A stretch of DNA of 64,000 nucleotides. Source: CBIFVZ01 sp966185765. GTDB taxonomy: Bacteria > Pseudomonadota > Gammaproteobacteria > Enterobacterales > Enterobacteriaceae. The stretch spans positions 62,001-126,000 of the forward strand of contig CBIFVZ010000002.1 in NCBI GenBank assembly GCA_966185765.1. Reading direction: 5' to 3'. A program made the position numbers and the translations under genes. The notes beneath the pieces were generated by a model. That model was not told where the DNA came from, did no database searches, and worked only from the letters and a program-made list of their open reading frames with translations. The first letter of the stretch is position 1; each line of letters begins with the position of its first letter. Positions 9,981 to 19,559 of this stretch are shown one piece after another.

Positions 9981-11105
9981 ATGGAGATTACACTCCCTCA
10001 TCGTCCTGATACGCAGGACTATGCGCATATATTACTTACCGACGTTCCGCTGCTCGACGTGCGGGCGCCGGTCGAATTTGCTCAGGGCGCGCTGCCCGCC
10101 GCTCACAATCAGCCGCTAATGACGGATGACGAACGTGCAGCCGTTGGTACCTGTTATAAGCAGTCTGGCCAGCAAGCGGCATTAGCGCTGGGCCAGCAAC
10201 TGGTCAGCGGCGCGACGCGCGAGGCGCGCATCGCCGCATGGCGAGCCTGGTGTCAAGCCCATCCACATGGCTACATCTGCTGCGCACGCGGCGGCCTGCG
10301 CTCGCATATCGTGCAGCAGTGGCTACGCGAATCTGGTGTCGATTTCCCGCTCGTGGAAGGCGGCTATCGTGCGCTGCGCCAGTACGCCCAGGAAGCTTCA
10401 GCGGCACAGGTTGTGCGTCCCATGCTGCTTATCAGTGGCAATACGGGCTGCGGTAAAACATTACTGGTGCGCGAACTGGCCTGGGGCATAGACCTGGAGG
10501 GTATTGCTCACCATCGTGGTTCATCGTTTGGCGGCATGCTCACAGAGCAACCCTCTCAGGCAACGTTCGAAAACCAGCTGGCGGTAACGCTTTTGCAAAA
10601 AGCCCAGGCACATCACCACCATCCAGACTTTTGCTGGATACTTGAGGATGAAGGGGCATCCATCGGCTCGCGCCATATTCCCAGGCCGCTGCGCAGCCAG
10701 ATGCAGAGCGCAGATATTGTGGTGATTAACGATCCGTTTGAGCGCCGTCTGGCAAGGCTGGAAGACGAGTATTTTTGTCAAATGTCCGCTGCGTTTATCA
10801 GCCAGCGTGGCGAAGAGGCAGGCTGGCTGGCGTTTGCGAATTATCTTCGCCACGGCCTGAACGCTATTCGACGTCGATTAGGACTGGAAAATTATCTGCG
10901 TCTTAATGCACTACTTGAAAAGGCGCTGGTGCAGCACCGTCGTGATAACGCTCCGGGCGCGCACCTGAGCTGGCTGGCACCGCTGCTGCAGGATTATTAC
11001 GACCCGATGTACCGCTATCAGTTAGGCAAAAAACGTCAGCAAATTTGTTTTGAAGGCAGCTATGAAGACGTTCAGGGCTGGCTTGCCGAACACGGTGTGC
11101 AGTAG
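9981..11105 (+). CDS. selU: tRNA 2-selenouridine synthase SelU
   Basis: SelU (YbbB, MnmH) replaces sulfur by selenium at the wobble 2-thiouridine of certain tRNAs, through a geranylated intermediate. The 374 residues comprise an N-terminal rhodanese domain with the catalytic-loop sequence ICCARGG (Cys100/Cys101) and a C-terminal P-loop domain with GNTGCGKT at 153-160. E. coli SelU is about ten residues shorter. The start is ATG 9981. A terminator hairpin follows the stop codon. Confidence 0.93.
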   Translation: MEITLPHRPDTQDYAHILLTDVPLLDVRAPVEFAQGALPAAHNQPLMTDDERAAVGTCYKQSGQQAALALGQQLVSGATREARIAAWRAWCQAHPHGYICCARGGLRSHIVQQWLRESGVDFPLVEGGYRALRQYAQEASAAQVVRPMLLISGNTGCGKTLLVRELAWGIDLEGIAHHRGSSFGGMLTEQPSQATFENQLAVTLLQKAQAHHHHPDFCWILEDEGASIGSRHIPRPLRSQMQSADIVVINDPFERRLARLEDEYFCQMSAAFISQRGEEAGWLAFANYLRHGLNAIRRRLGLENYLRLNALLEKALVQHRRDNAPGAHLSWLAPLLQDYYDPMYRYQLGKKRQQICFEGSYEDVQGWLAEHGVQ

Positions 11106-11125
11106 CGCTTATCCACAGCATGAAT

Positions 11126-11148
11126 AAAGCCGCCCGAAGGCGGCTTTT
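11126..11148 (+). terminator. Intrinsic terminator between selU and the porin gene
   Basis: The stem AAAGCCGCC/GGCGGCTTT closes a CGAA tetraloop and ends in TTTT. It lies 20 bases past the selU stop codon. The A-rich left side would let it also stop the convergent porin transcript. Confidence 0.85.
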
Positions 11149-11180
11149 GGCTGACAGCTGCACGGCCAGGCCGCGCGTTA

Positions 11181-12332
11181 TCAGAAGTCGTAGCGCAGAC
11201 GCACCAGGTTCATGTCACCCTGGTTATCGGTGCTGGAGGTGAAGACGTGTTCGTAATCAACACGGAAGCCGTAATCCAGCTGGAAGGTGACACCCAGGCC
11301 GTTGTCGATGATTTTGTAGTTACGTCCGTTGATGTACTCCAGACGGTCACCCATGAAGTAAGGCTGGATGGACTTGATAGCGTACTGACCCACCGGGATT
11401 TTGTAACCGATGAAATATTCAACACCCCACGCATCGCCTGCGAAGTAGTTGTTGATACGTCCGCTCTTCGAAGTCAGGAAGTTTTCATACCAGCCTGCGC
11501 CCGCTGACAGCGTCCAGTTATCCGGCGTCCAGCTCAGTGCGGTACCCAGGATGTTCTGGTTGTAGTTTTTGTCTTCTCCGGTGTTCGGATTGCGGATCTG
11601 TGCGCGTGTATAGTTCCACGCCGTACCCCAGTCCAGATCGGTCGTCAGGTGATAATCGATACCCAGAGAGCCGCCGCTCTTACGCTTGTAGCGCATTTTG
11701 TCGCTGGTCAGACGGTCGTTATCTTCAAAAAGATAAGAGGCATACACATCGGCATCGCCAAAAGTGTTTTTGTACTTCAGCATTTTACGTGAACGGTAAG
11801 AGCCATCGTAGTCGCCGTCAACGCCGTTGCCCGGTGCCTGAGCGCGCATGTCGTAATCCCAGATATCGGTTTTTGCGCCAACAACATCGTAGTAAATGCT
11901 GTTCTGCTGGCCGAAGGTCAACGTACCCCAGGTATCGCTCTTCAGGCCGGTGTAGAGCATACGACGAGTGGTGTTATGGGCGCCGTCTGCGTAGTGGTTG
12001 TCCCAGTCAAACACTGCCGGGATGTTCACACCCAGCTCGTAGTAGCTTATCCAGCTAATGTCATCGAACAGGTAGTAATCTGCTGCAAAACGAAAACGTG
12101 TGCCGCCATCAAAACCGTTACGCTTGTAGGAACCTTTATCACCATCGCCGGTCATATTGTTGAACTGCGGACGAATACTGCCGCCTACGGTGAAGTTGAG
12201 TCGGCTAAGCGGGTTCCCTGCTTGCGGGTCTTGCTTCAGAACAGTAATTTCCGCCTGAGCTGCAAAAGACGCTGTTCCTAATACCACTGCTGCGCCTACA
12301 AACTTCGTCAGCGCTTTTATATTTGTTTTCAT
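11181..12332 (-). CDS. Outer-membrane porin
   Basis: A 383-residue outer-membrane beta-barrel protein. Residues 1-27 form a signal peptide ending in AQA. The rest is dominated by alternating aromatic and polar strands and ends in the terminal Phe (VRLRYDF) used for barrel assembly. It resembles enterobacterial porins of the OmpL/general porin class but is not OmpC, OmpF or PhoE. An AAGGA site precedes ATG 12332. It occupies the place between selU and ybbP that holds rhs-type genes in E. coli. The substrate cannot be told from sequence. Confidence 0.8.
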   Translation of the reverse strand: MKTNIKALTKFVGAAVVLGTASFAAQAEITVLKQDPQAGNPLSRLNFTVGGSIRPQFNNMTGDGDKGSYKRNGFDGGTRFRFAADYYLFDDISWISYYELGVNIPAVFDWDNHYADGAHNTTRRMLYTGLKSDTWGTLTFGQQNSIYYDVVGAKTDIWDYDMRAQAPGNGVDGDYDGSYRSRKMLKYKNTFGDADVYASYLFEDNDRLTSDKMRYKRKSGGSLGIDYHLTTDLDWGTAWNYTRAQIRNPNTGEDKNYNQNILGTALSWTPDNWTLSAGAGWYENFLTSKSGRINNYFAGDAWGVEYFIGYKIPVGQYAIKSIQPYFMGDRLEYINGRNYKIIDNGLGVTFQLDYGFRVDYEHVFTSSTDNQGDMNLVRLRYDF

Positions 12333-12466
12333 GTGTAATCCTTACCTGACAATTGCTTGACATAAGCACACGCATCCTAACGTTTCTTCGTGACAAAACG
12401 TGATGGATGGTTAACGATTTGTGCTTTTAATGGGCAAGGAAAGTATGAGTAAATATTACAGAAATA

Positions 12467-12500
12467 CGACATGCGCTGCGAAATATTACAGCGCATGTCG
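12467..12500 (-). repeat. 12-bp perfect inverted repeat after ybbP
   Basis: CGACATGCGCTG and its exact complement are separated by ten bases and lie 16 bases beyond the ybbP stop. No T-run follows on the minus strand. The motif AAATATTACAG occurs both left of and inside the hairpin. It may end or stabilise the ybbAP transcript. Confidence 0.5.
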
Positions 12501-12515
12501 ACGGAAGCAGGTATA

Positions 12516-14933
12516 TCACTCCTGAAAATGGCGGAACAGCGCGCGGCCTCGCAATAAACGTGTCCCCAACCAGCCACCGCAAAGCAACAGCAGAATACCG
12601 CCGCATAAGGGCAGTACCAGCCACAGCCGCCAGTCCGGCTGCCACGGGAAATTAAAAACCTTCGTTTGCAGCAGCGCCAGCGCGGTTTCTGCACCAATCG
12701 CCGCCACCAGTCCCGCCACCACGCCGAGTGCGGCAAACTCACACCATAACGTCTGGCGCAGCAGGTTTTTACCGGCGCCCAGGGTACGGCAGACCACCAG
12801 CTCCTGATGACGCTGGCGCATCCCGACCTGGACCTGCGCAAACAGCAATAGCAGGCCGCAGGCGGTCACCAGCACTACCATCACTTCCAGCGCCCGGCTG
12901 ACCTGCTCCAGTACCTGACCTACCTGTTGCAAAATGGCACCGATATCCAACAGGCTGACGGTCGGGAACTCCCGGTTAAGCTGCGTCAGCAATACGCTGC
13001 TGCCATCCCAGCGCAGGCTGGTCAGCCAACTCTGTGGCTGTCCATCCAGCGCACCTGGCGGAAAAATGAAATAGAAATTGGGCCGCAGACTTTCCCAGTC
13101 AACTTTACGTATGCTGGTGACCTTTGCGCTAAAGGTTTGCGTATCGCCGGTAAAACTGATGGTCTCCCCCAGACGGATGTTCAGGCGATTGGCTAGCCCC
13201 TCTTCAATGGAAACCTCACCTTCATGGGGCGGCCAACTGCCTGCCACAATCGGGTTATGACTCGGCTTCTGACTCTGCCAGGTCAGGTTCAGCTCGCGGT
13301 TAAGCGCTTCATCGCGGTTACCTTCCGTTGACTGACCGTTGATTTGCGTCAGACGCGCCCGCACGACCGGATACCATGCATCGGGAATGACCTGGTGCTC
13401 TGCCAGAAATTCTTTTAACGGCTGCACCTGAGTTGGCGCGATGTTAACCAGGAAGTAGTTCGGGCTTTCCGGCGGCAGCTGCTGACGCCACCTGTCCAGC
13501 AGATCGCCACGCAACATCAGCAACAGCGCCAGCAGCATAAAGGAGAGTGAAAATGCCGCCAGCTGGCTGAGCGTTGCCCACGGTTGGCGCAGCAAACGGT
13601 TTACGGCCAGACGCAACGGTAGCCAGCTTACGCTCACGCGCTTGAGCACGCGTAGCAGCAACCAACCTACGCCACCGCACAGCGCCGCCAGCACCAGCGC
13701 ACCAGCCAGTACCGCCCACAGCAGCGTGCTGCCGCCCATCAACAGCGCCAGTAACGCCACCACCACACCGCTCACCAGCGGCAGCCAGATTTTCAGCGGC
13801 CAGACATTGGCGACCGCATCGCGGCGCAACACACGCACCGGTTGCGTTGCCATCAGCAAACGCCACGGACGCAGCCCCACCAGTAATGAAATCGTCACCA
13901 TTCCACCAATGGACCACAGCCACGGCCACAGGCTGGCGGCGGGCAGCGTTGTGGGCAATACGGGTTTGAGCAGTTGTATCAACGCCGCTTCAAAGCCCAG
14001 CCCCACCAGACCGCCGGTGATGGCGGAAAGCAGCAGTACCATCAGCCACTGACCAATAATGAGCTTACGCAGCGCCTGGCGCCCGGCGCCGAGGGTTTTA
14101 AGTAGCGCTACCAGGTCGTAGCGACTGCGGCAGTAATGACTCATTGCCACGGCCACTGCGGCAACAGCAAGCAGTAAGGTGAGCAGTGCACTCAGTAGCA
14201 GGAACTGCTGCGAACGTTCCAGAGAGGTGCCGAGCGCGCCGTCATCCTGCTCAAGTCCGGTCCATTTGTGTTCAGCCTTAAGCTGAGGCAGCAGCCAGGC
14301 CTCATAGCTCGCAAGCTGCCTGTCGCTACCACCAAATTTATAGCGCCACGTCAGACGACTGCCGGGCTGCACTGCACCGGTTTTTTCCACGTCCGCCATA
14401 TTCATCATCAGGCGCGGTGCCATACGGAACGGGTTAAAGCCGCTGTCCGGCTCCTGAATGACTTCGCCTGCGACTCGTAACGTGGTATCGCCCACGTCGA
14501 TACTGTCGCCTGGTTTTAGCTCAAGCAACGCCAGCAAACGCGGCTCCACCAGCACTGTCCCCGGCTGCGGCTTCAGCCCTGCCGGGCGCGTTAGTAGCTC
14601 GCCATACATAGGATAAACGTTATCAACTGCCTTCACGCTCGCAAGCTGCGGTCGGTCGTCAGCAAACGTCATGGTAGAAAACGTCAGCTGGCGGCCTACT
14701 TTCAGCCCATCCTGCTGCGCTTTCTCAAGCCAGACCTGCGACACCTCGCGCGATGCGCGAAGCGTGCGGTCACCGGCCATGAACTCACGCGTCTGTTGAC
14801 TTAACCCCCGCTCCATACGGTCGCTGATATTGCCCAGCGCAAGTACGCAGGCCACCGCCAGGCTCAGCGCCAGCCAGACAATTAAGAGAGAAGGAGAGCG
14901 CCACTCGCGCCAGAACCAGCGAGCAATCATCAC
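12516..14933 (-). CDS. ybbP: ABC transporter permease YbbP (FtsX-like)
   Basis: An 805-residue inner-membrane permease of the MacB/FtsX type, with one N-terminal membrane helix (about 16-34), a large periplasmic domain, a central cluster of helices, a second periplasmic domain and a C-terminal group of helices. It overlaps ybbA by four bases (ATGA), so the two form one ABC system. In the family such systems do not import solutes but act on envelope lipids or lipoproteins. A role beside the thioesterase TesA has been suggested by conserved neighbourhood. The length matches E. coli YbbP. Confidence 0.93.
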   Translation of the reverse strand: MMIARWFWREWRSPSLLIVWLALSLAVACVLALGNISDRMERGLSQQTREFMAGDRTLRASREVSQVWLEKAQQDGLKVGRQLTFSTMTFADDRPQLASVKAVDNVYPMYGELLTRPAGLKPQPGTVLVEPRLLALLELKPGDSIDVGDTTLRVAGEVIQEPDSGFNPFRMAPRLMMNMADVEKTGAVQPGSRLTWRYKFGGSDRQLASYEAWLLPQLKAEHKWTGLEQDDGALGTSLERSQQFLLLSALLTLLLAVAAVAVAMSHYCRSRYDLVALLKTLGAGRQALRKLIIGQWLMVLLLSAITGGLVGLGFEAALIQLLKPVLPTTLPAASLWPWLWSIGGMVTISLLVGLRPWRLLMATQPVRVLRRDAVANVWPLKIWLPLVSGVVVALLALLMGGSTLLWAVLAGALVLAALCGGVGWLLLRVLKRVSVSWLPLRLAVNRLLRQPWATLSQLAAFSLSFMLLALLLMLRGDLLDRWRQQLPPESPNYFLVNIAPTQVQPLKEFLAEHQVIPDAWYPVVRARLTQINGQSTEGNRDEALNRELNLTWQSQKPSHNPIVAGSWPPHEGEVSIEEGLANRLNIRLGETISFTGDTQTFSAKVTSIRKVDWESLRPNFYFIFPPGALDGQPQSWLTSLRWDGSSVLLTQLNREFPTVSLLDIGAILQQVGQVLEQVSRALEVMVVLVTACGLLLLFAQVQVGMRQRHQELVVCRTLGAGKNLLRQTLWCEFAALGVVAGLVAAIGAETALALLQTKVFNFPWQPDWRLWLVLPLCGGILLLLCGGWLGTRLLRGRALFRHFQE

Positions 14934-15613
14934 TCCTCCTGTAGCTTGCCGCCAACCAGACGCAGCCGACGGTCGCAGCGCGCCGCCAGCCGTTCGTCAT
15001 GGGTGACCAGAATAAGTGTGGTGGCGTGATCGCGGTTAAGTGAGAAAAGCAGATCCGCAATACGGTCGCCAGTCTGCCTGTCGAGGTTGCCGGTCGGTTC
15101 GTCGGCAAACAGTATCGCCGGGCGGCCGTTAAAGGCTCTCGCCAGCGCCACGCGCTGCTGTTCACCGCCGGAAAGCTGGGCTGGAAGATGGCTCAGGCGC
15201 TGGCCAAGCCCAAGCTGCTCAAGCAGCGTACGCGCCTGTTCCCGGCTTTCACCGTCGCGCTCACCGCGCAGCAAAGCCGGAAGCTGTACGTTTTCCAGCG
15301 CATTAAGCGTAGGAACCAACATAAAGGACTGGAACACAAAACCGATATTTTTTGCCCGCAGCGCCGCACGCGCCTCTTCGTCCATGTCGTGCAGCGGCTG
15401 GCCCAGCAGCTTCACTTCCCCGCTGGTACCGTCATCCAGCCCTGCGAGAATGGAAAGCAACGTCGATTTCCCCGAGCCGGACTCGCCAATCAGGGCAATG
15501 GTCTGCGCCGGTTTGACAAGTAGCTCAACTCCGGTAAGGATGGACAGTTCGTGCTCCCCCTCACCGACGGATTTCTTAAGATGATGAACTTCAACAATGT
15601 TTTCCGCTGGCAT
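14930..15613 (-). CDS. ybbA: ABC transporter ATP-binding protein YbbA
   Basis: The ATPase partner of YbbP, of the LolD/MacB type. The 227 residues show the Walker A motif GESGSGKST (43-51), the signature [14 protein letters not shown] (about 145-158) and the Walker B/D-loop [12 protein letters not shown]. The gene is divergent from tesA, and their coding regions overlap head-to-head by 33 bases (15581-15613). Each gene's start region therefore lies inside the other gene. Confidence 0.95.
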   Translation of the reverse strand: MPAENIVEVHHLKKSVGEGEHELSILTGVELLVKPAQTIALIGESGSGKSTLLSILAGLDDGTSGEVKLLGQPLHDMDEEARAALRAKNIGFVFQSFMLVPTLNALENVQLPALLRGERDGESREQARTLLEQLGLGQRLSHLPAQLSGGEQQRVALARAFNGRPAILFADEPTGNLDRQTGDRIADLLFSLNRDHATTLILVTHDERLAARCDRRLRLVGGKLQEE

Positions 15614-16207
15614 TTGCCCTTCCTGTTGCTGGCGTTGTTAACCTTTCGCGCCGCGGCAGCGGACACGTTGTTAATTCTTGGTGACAGTCTTAGCGCGGGC
15701 TACCGTATGTCTGCAAGCGCCGCCTGGCCCGCCCTGCTGAATGATAAATGGCAGCCGGATACCAGGGTGGTGAATGCGAGCATCAGCGGCGATACCGCTG
15801 ACCAGGCCCTTGCCCGCCTGCCGGTGCTGCTTAAGCAGCACAAACCACGCTGGGTGCTGATTGAGCTTGGCGGTAACGACGGGCTGCGTGGGTTTGCCCC
15901 TGCCGATATTGAAGCGACGCTGCGTAAAACCATTGATGCCGTGAAGGCCGCCAATGCACAACCGATGCTGATGCAGATTAAACTGCCCGCTAATTATGGG
16001 CGGCGCTACAACGCGGCGTTCAGCGCTATCTATCCACAGCTCTCTGAACAATACACCATCCCACTGCTGCCTTTCTTTATGGAAGAGGTTTATCTCAAAC
16101 CCGAATGGATGCAGGAGGATGGCATTCACCCCAGTCAGGCGGCCCAGCCGTTTATTGCCGACTGGATGGCCGAAAAACTGGCCCCATTAGTTAAACACGA
16201 CTCCTGA
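15581..16207 (+). CDS. tesA: Periplasmic acyl-CoA thioesterase I / protease I / lysophospholipase L1
   Basis: TesA is a periplasmic GDSL/SGNH hydrolase active on acyl-CoA, lysophospholipids and some esters. The 208 residues begin with a 26-residue signal peptide ending in RAAAA. GDSLS (34-38) carries the nucleophile Ser36, GGNDG lies near 97-101, and Asp180 and His183 occur in DGIHP. I place the start at ATG 15581, giving [10 protein letters not shown] as in E. coli, rather than the longer frame that would run further into ybbA. ybbO follows in the same direction. Confidence 0.95.
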   Translation: MMNFNNVFRWHLPFLLLALLTFRAAAADTLLILGDSLSAGYRMSASAAWPALLNDKWQPDTRVVNASISGDTADQALARLPVLLKQHKPRWVLIELGGNDGLRGFAPADIEATLRKTIDAVKAANAQPMLMQIKLPANYGRRYNAAFSAIYPQLSEQYTIPLLPFFMEEVYLKPEWMQEDGIHPSQAAQPFIADWMAEKLAPLVKHDS

Positions 16208-16235
16208 TAAAGCAGGCAACGACTGGCGTAAAGTT

Positions 16236-17006
16236 ATGCAAAAAAGCATCTTAATTACCGGCTGCTCAAGCGGCATTGGCCTTGCCAGCGCACATGCGCT
16301 GCGCGGGAATGGCTGGCGAATACTGGCAGCCTGCCGTAAGGCTGAAGACGTCGCGCGAATGGATGCGCTCGGTTTTACCGGCATCGAGCTTGACCTTGAC
16401 TGTCCACACAGCGTGGAACGCGCCGCTGCGCGCGTGATTGCGCTTACCGACAACCGCCTGTATGGGCTTTTCAACAATGCGGGTTACGGGGTTTACGGGC
16501 CGCTTACCACCATCAGCCGTGAACAGATGGAACAGCAGTTTTCCGCTAACTTCTTTGGCGCGCATCAGCTCACCATGCTGTTGCTGCCTGCCATGACGGC
16601 ACACCGTGAAGGGCGCATTGTGATGACCAGCTCCGTCATGGGACTGATTTCCACCCCCGGGCGCGGTGCCTATGCCGCAAGCAAATATGCGCTGGAAGCC
16701 TGGTCAGACGCGCTACGTATGGAGCTTCGTCACAGCGGCATTCAGGTAAGCCTGATTGAGCCAGGCCCGATTCGTACGCAGTTTACTGAAAACGTTAATC
16801 AGACGCGTAGCGATAAGCCCGTTGAAAACCCGGGGATTGCCGCGCGCTTTACGCTTGGTCCGGAGGCAGTAGTCGCCAAAGTGCGTCATGCCTTTGAAAG
16901 CCCCGCGCCGCGACTGCGCTACCCGGTAACGCTGGTCAGCCACGCCATTGTGGTACTCAAACGCCTGCTGCCTGCACGCCTGATGGATAAAATATTGCAG
17001 GGCTGA
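16236..17006 (+). CDS. ybbO: Short-chain dehydrogenase/reductase YbbO
   Basis: A 256-residue classical SDR with the nucleotide-binding motif TGCSSGIG (8-15), NNAG (80-83), catalytic Ser132/133 and the Tyr146-Lys150 pair in YAASK. YbbO-type enzymes are NADP-dependent aldehyde or ketone reductases. The gene starts 28 bases after tesA, so the two probably share a transcript. The physiological substrate cannot be read from sequence. Confidence 0.92.
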   Translation: MQKSILITGCSSGIGLASAHALRGNGWRILAACRKAEDVARMDALGFTGIELDLDCPHSVERAAARVIALTDNRLYGLFNNAGYGVYGPLTTISREQMEQQFSANFFGAHQLTMLLLPAMTAHREGRIVMTSSVMGLISTPGRGAYAASKYALEAWSDALRMELRHSGIQVSLIEPGPIRTQFTENVNQTRSDKPVENPGIAARFTLGPEAVVAKVRHAFESPAPRLRYPVTLVSHAIVVLKRLLPARLMDKILQG

Positions 17007-17071
17007 GTTGAAGCCTGGGGCGTAAGCCCCTATATAACAGCTATATGCCATAAACTGACAGAGAGTGACTC

Positions 17072-17926
17072 ATGTCCGCACAGAACATTATCGACATTAG
17101 CGAAGCGAACCTGCACCAGGTACTGGATAGTTCCATGACCGTTCCGGTCCTGTTCTATTTCTGGTCAGCACGTAGCCAGCACTGCGAGCAGCTTACGCCG
17201 GTGCTGGAAGGTCTGGCAAATCAGTACCACGGACAGTTTATTCTGGCGAAGGTCGATTGCGACGCCGAACAAATGGTTGCCGCACAGTTTGGTCTGCGCG
17301 CCATTCCAACCGTTTATCTGTTCCAGAACGGCCAGCCCGTCGATGGCTTCCAGGGGCCACAACCGGAAGACGCTATCCGCGCACTGCTCGATAAAGTGCT
17401 GCCGCGCGAAGAAGAACTCAAAGCCCAGCAGGCGATGCAGCTGATGCAGGAAGGCAAGCATGATGAAGCCCTGCCGCTGCTTAAAGACGCCTGGCAGTTG
17501 TCAAACCAGGACAGCGAAATCGGCCTGTTGCTGGCTGAAACCCAAATTGCCCTGAGCCGCCCGGACGACGCTGAAGCCGTACTGAAAACCATTCCGCTAC
17601 AGGACCAGGACACCCGTTACCAGGGGCTGGTGGCGCAAATCGACCTGCTGCGCCAGGCGGCTGACACCCCGGAAATCCAGCATCTGCTCGATCAAGTCGC
17701 GCAGCACCCGGAGGATGCGACGCTGGCTGTGCAACTGGCGCTACAGTTGCATCAGGTTAATCGCAATGAAGAGGCGCTGGAGCTGCTGTTCGGCCATTTA
17801 CGCAAAGACCTGAGCGCCGGTGACGGCCAGGTACGTAAAACCTTCCAGGAAATCCTCTCTGCAATGGGCACCGGTGACGCGCTGGCGTCAAAGTATCGCC
17901 GCCAGCTTTACTCACTGCTTTACTGA
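17072..17926 (+). CDS. cnoX: Chaperedoxin CnoX (YbbN)
   Basis: A cytosolic chaperone-redox protein that protects proteins from hypochlorous-acid damage and hands clients to GroEL and DnaK. The 284 residues have an N-terminal thioredoxin fold whose usual CXXC is SQHC here (Ser35 to Cys38), with a second Cys63, as in E. coli. A C-terminal region of helical TPR-like repeats (about 115-284) follows. The lack of the first active-site cysteine is normal for the family. In E. coli fetAB lies between this gene and qmcA; here it is missing. Confidence 0.95.
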   Translation: MSAQNIIDISEANLHQVLDSSMTVPVLFYFWSARSQHCEQLTPVLEGLANQYHGQFILAKVDCDAEQMVAAQFGLRAIPTVYLFQNGQPVDGFQGPQPEDAIRALLDKVLPREEELKAQQAMQLMQEGKHDEALPLLKDAWQLSNQDSEIGLLLAETQIALSRPDDAEAVLKTIPLQDQDTRYQGLVAQIDLLRQAADTPEIQHLLDQVAQHPEDATLAVQLALQLHQVNRNEEALELLFGHLRKDLSAGDGQVRKTFQEILSAMGTGDALASKYRRQLYSLLY

Positions 17927-17963
17927 TACGCGGCGACGAAATTACGAACAAACGCTCAACCTG

Positions 17964-17991
17964 ACGTGGAAAGACGGGCTTCTTTCCACGT
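17964..17991 (+). terminator. Hairpin between cnoX and qmcA, possible terminator
   Basis: The stem ACGTGGAAAG/CTTTCCACGT encloses a short GC-rich loop, 38 bases after the cnoX stop. No T-run follows, so it could be a weak terminator or an mRNA-processing hairpin. Confidence 0.4.
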
Positions 17992-18033
17992 TCATCGCTA
18001 AAATAACCTCTAAAACAACAGGAGGTTAATATA

Positions 18034-18951
18034 ATGTTAATGGTGATTGCCGTTCTTATCGTCGTCGCGCTGGTGATTGTCAGCGCTGGCGTTAAAATCG
18101 TGCCTCAGGGCTTCCAGTGGACCGTTGAGCGCTTTGGTCGCTACACCCGCACGCTACAGCCCGGCCTGAACCTTGTGGTGCCATTTATGGACCGCATTGG
18201 TCGCAAAATCAACATGATGGAGCAGGTGCTCGACATCCCTTCCCAGGAAGTTATCTCTAAAGATAACGCCAACGTCACCATTGACGCGGTGTGCTTTATC
18301 CAGGTTATCGACCCGGCGAAAGCCGCTTACGAAGTCAGCAACCTTGAGCTGGCCATCGTGAATCTCACCATGACCAATATCCGTACAGTGCTGGGGTCAA
18401 TGGAACTCGATGAAATGTTGTCTCAGCGCGATCGCATTAACAGTCGCCTGCTGCACATTGTCGACGAGGCGACCAATCCGTGGGGTGTGAAGATAACGCG
18501 TATTGAAATCCGCGACGTGCGCCCGCCGGAGGAGCTGATTAACTCCATGAACGCGCAGATGAAAGCCGAACGTACCAAACGCGCCTATATCCTTGAGGCC
18601 GAGGGCGTGCGCCAGGCTGAAATCCTTAAAGCTGAAGGTGAGAAGCAGTCGCAGATCCTAAAGGCAGAAGGCGAGCGCCAGTCCGCGTTCCTGCAGGCTG
18701 AAGCGCGCGAACGTTCTGCTGAGGCCGAAGCCCGCGCCACCAAAATGGTGTCTGAGGCAATCGCCGCAGGTGACATCCAGGCCGTGAACTACTTTGTGGC
18801 ACAGAAATATACCGATGCGCTCCAGCAGATTGGCTCTGCCGATAACAGCAAAGTGGTGCTGATGCCGCTGGATGCCAGTAGCCTGATGGGCTCCATTGCC
18901 GGTATTAGCGAACTGATTGGTGAGAGCAAAAACGGGCGTAAACCGTCATGA
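18034..18951 (+). CDS. qmcA: SPFH-domain membrane protein QmcA
   Basis: A 305-residue member of the stomatin/prohibitin family. An N-terminal membrane helix (about 3-20) is followed by an SPFH domain and a long, charged coiled-coil region (about 170-240) with AEGE/KAEGERQ repeats. An AGGAGG site lies nine bases before ATG 18034. It overlaps ybbJ by four bases (ATGA), and such NfeD-like proteins pair with SPFH proteins. In E. coli QmcA is linked to FtsH-associated protein quality control at the inner membrane. Confidence 0.95.
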   Translation: MLMVIAVLIVVALVIVSAGVKIVPQGFQWTVERFGRYTRTLQPGLNLVVPFMDRIGRKINMMEQVLDIPSQEVISKDNANVTIDAVCFIQVIDPAKAAYEVSNLELAIVNLTMTNIRTVLGSMELDEMLSQRDRINSRLLHIVDEATNPWGVKITRIEIRDVRPPEELINSMNAQMKAERTKRAYILEAEGVRQAEILKAEGEKQSQILKAEGERQSAFLQAEARERSAEAEARATKMVSEAIAAGDIQAVNYFVAQKYTDALQQIGSADNSKVVLMPLDASSLMGSIAGISELIGESKNGRKPS

Positions 18952-19397
18952 TTGCCGCCATTGTCGCCCATCCTCATGTGTTTTGGCTGACGCTTGGCGG
19001 CCTGCTGCTGGCTGCGGAAATGCTCGGCACCGGCGGCTGGCTGCTGTGGTGCGGCGTGGCGGCGGTGGTCACTGGCGTGGTGACGTGGATTATTCCGCTG
19101 AACCTCGAATGGCAAGGCGTGTGCTTTGCGCTACTGACAGTCTTGAGCGCGTTTTTGTGGTGGCGCTGGCTGGCATGCCATAACGCGAAGACAAAGCCAG
19201 AAAACAGGCTGAATCAACGCGGCCAGTCGCTGATTGGCCTGGAACTGGTGCTGGATGAAGCGCTGGTCAACGGGCGCGGCAATGCCCGTGTGGGTGACAG
19301 CCGCTGGCCGGTACAGGCCGACCAGGATTTGCCCGCGGGCAGCCGCGTGGTCGTCACCGCCGTTGAGGGCATTACGCTTAAGGTGAAAGCATCATAA
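18948..19397 (+). CDS. ybbJ: NfeD-like membrane protein YbbJ
   Basis: A 149-residue NfeD-family protein with two or three hydrophobic segments in residues 8-75, then a C-terminal OB-like domain (about 85-145) with [18 protein letters not shown]. It is translationally coupled to qmcA by an ATGA overlap and probably acts with it at the membrane. Its terminator, directly after the stop codon, is duplicated by an inserted 141-bp repeat. Confidence 0.92.
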   Translation: MIAAIVAHPHVFWLTLGGLLLAAEMLGTGGWLLWCGVAAVVTGVVTWIIPLNLEWQGVCFALLTVLSAFLWWRWLACHNAKTKPENRLNQRGQSLIGLELVLDEALVNGRGNARVGDSRWPVQADQDLPAGSRVVVTAVEGITLKVKAS

Positions 19398-19418
19398 AAA
19401 AGGGCCAACAGGCCCTTT
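19396..19418 (+). terminator. ybbJ terminator, first copy
   Basis: The hairpin AAAGGGCC-AACA-GGCCCTTT lies at 19399-19418, directly after the ybbJ stop. The same 20 bases recur at 19560-19579. This copy lacks the long T-run of the second one. Confidence 0.8.
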
Positions 19419-19559
19419 GAGACTGATGAAAAACCGCATCCTGTCACAGGCGGAATGGGTGATACCCAGTAAAAAAACAAGGAAAATCAATTTATTGATT
19501 TTCGCCTGCTAACTATAAAGAAGGAAAAACCACGTTTTTACTTCTTTGTCAGCAATCTG
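19419..19559 (+). repeat. 141-bp structured repeat element, copy A
   Basis: This element begins GAGACTGATG and ends CAGCAATCTG. It has a copy of identical length at 63141-63281 in reverse orientation, about 85% identical by eye. Internal palindromes are CCTGT-C-ACAGG, GGGT-GAT-ACCC, GAAAATCAAT-TT-ATTGATTTTC and an AAAGAAGGAAAAA hairpin. It carries no ORF. It is bracketed by two exact copies of the ybbJ terminator hairpin, as if insertion had duplicated the target. Confidence 0.8.
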
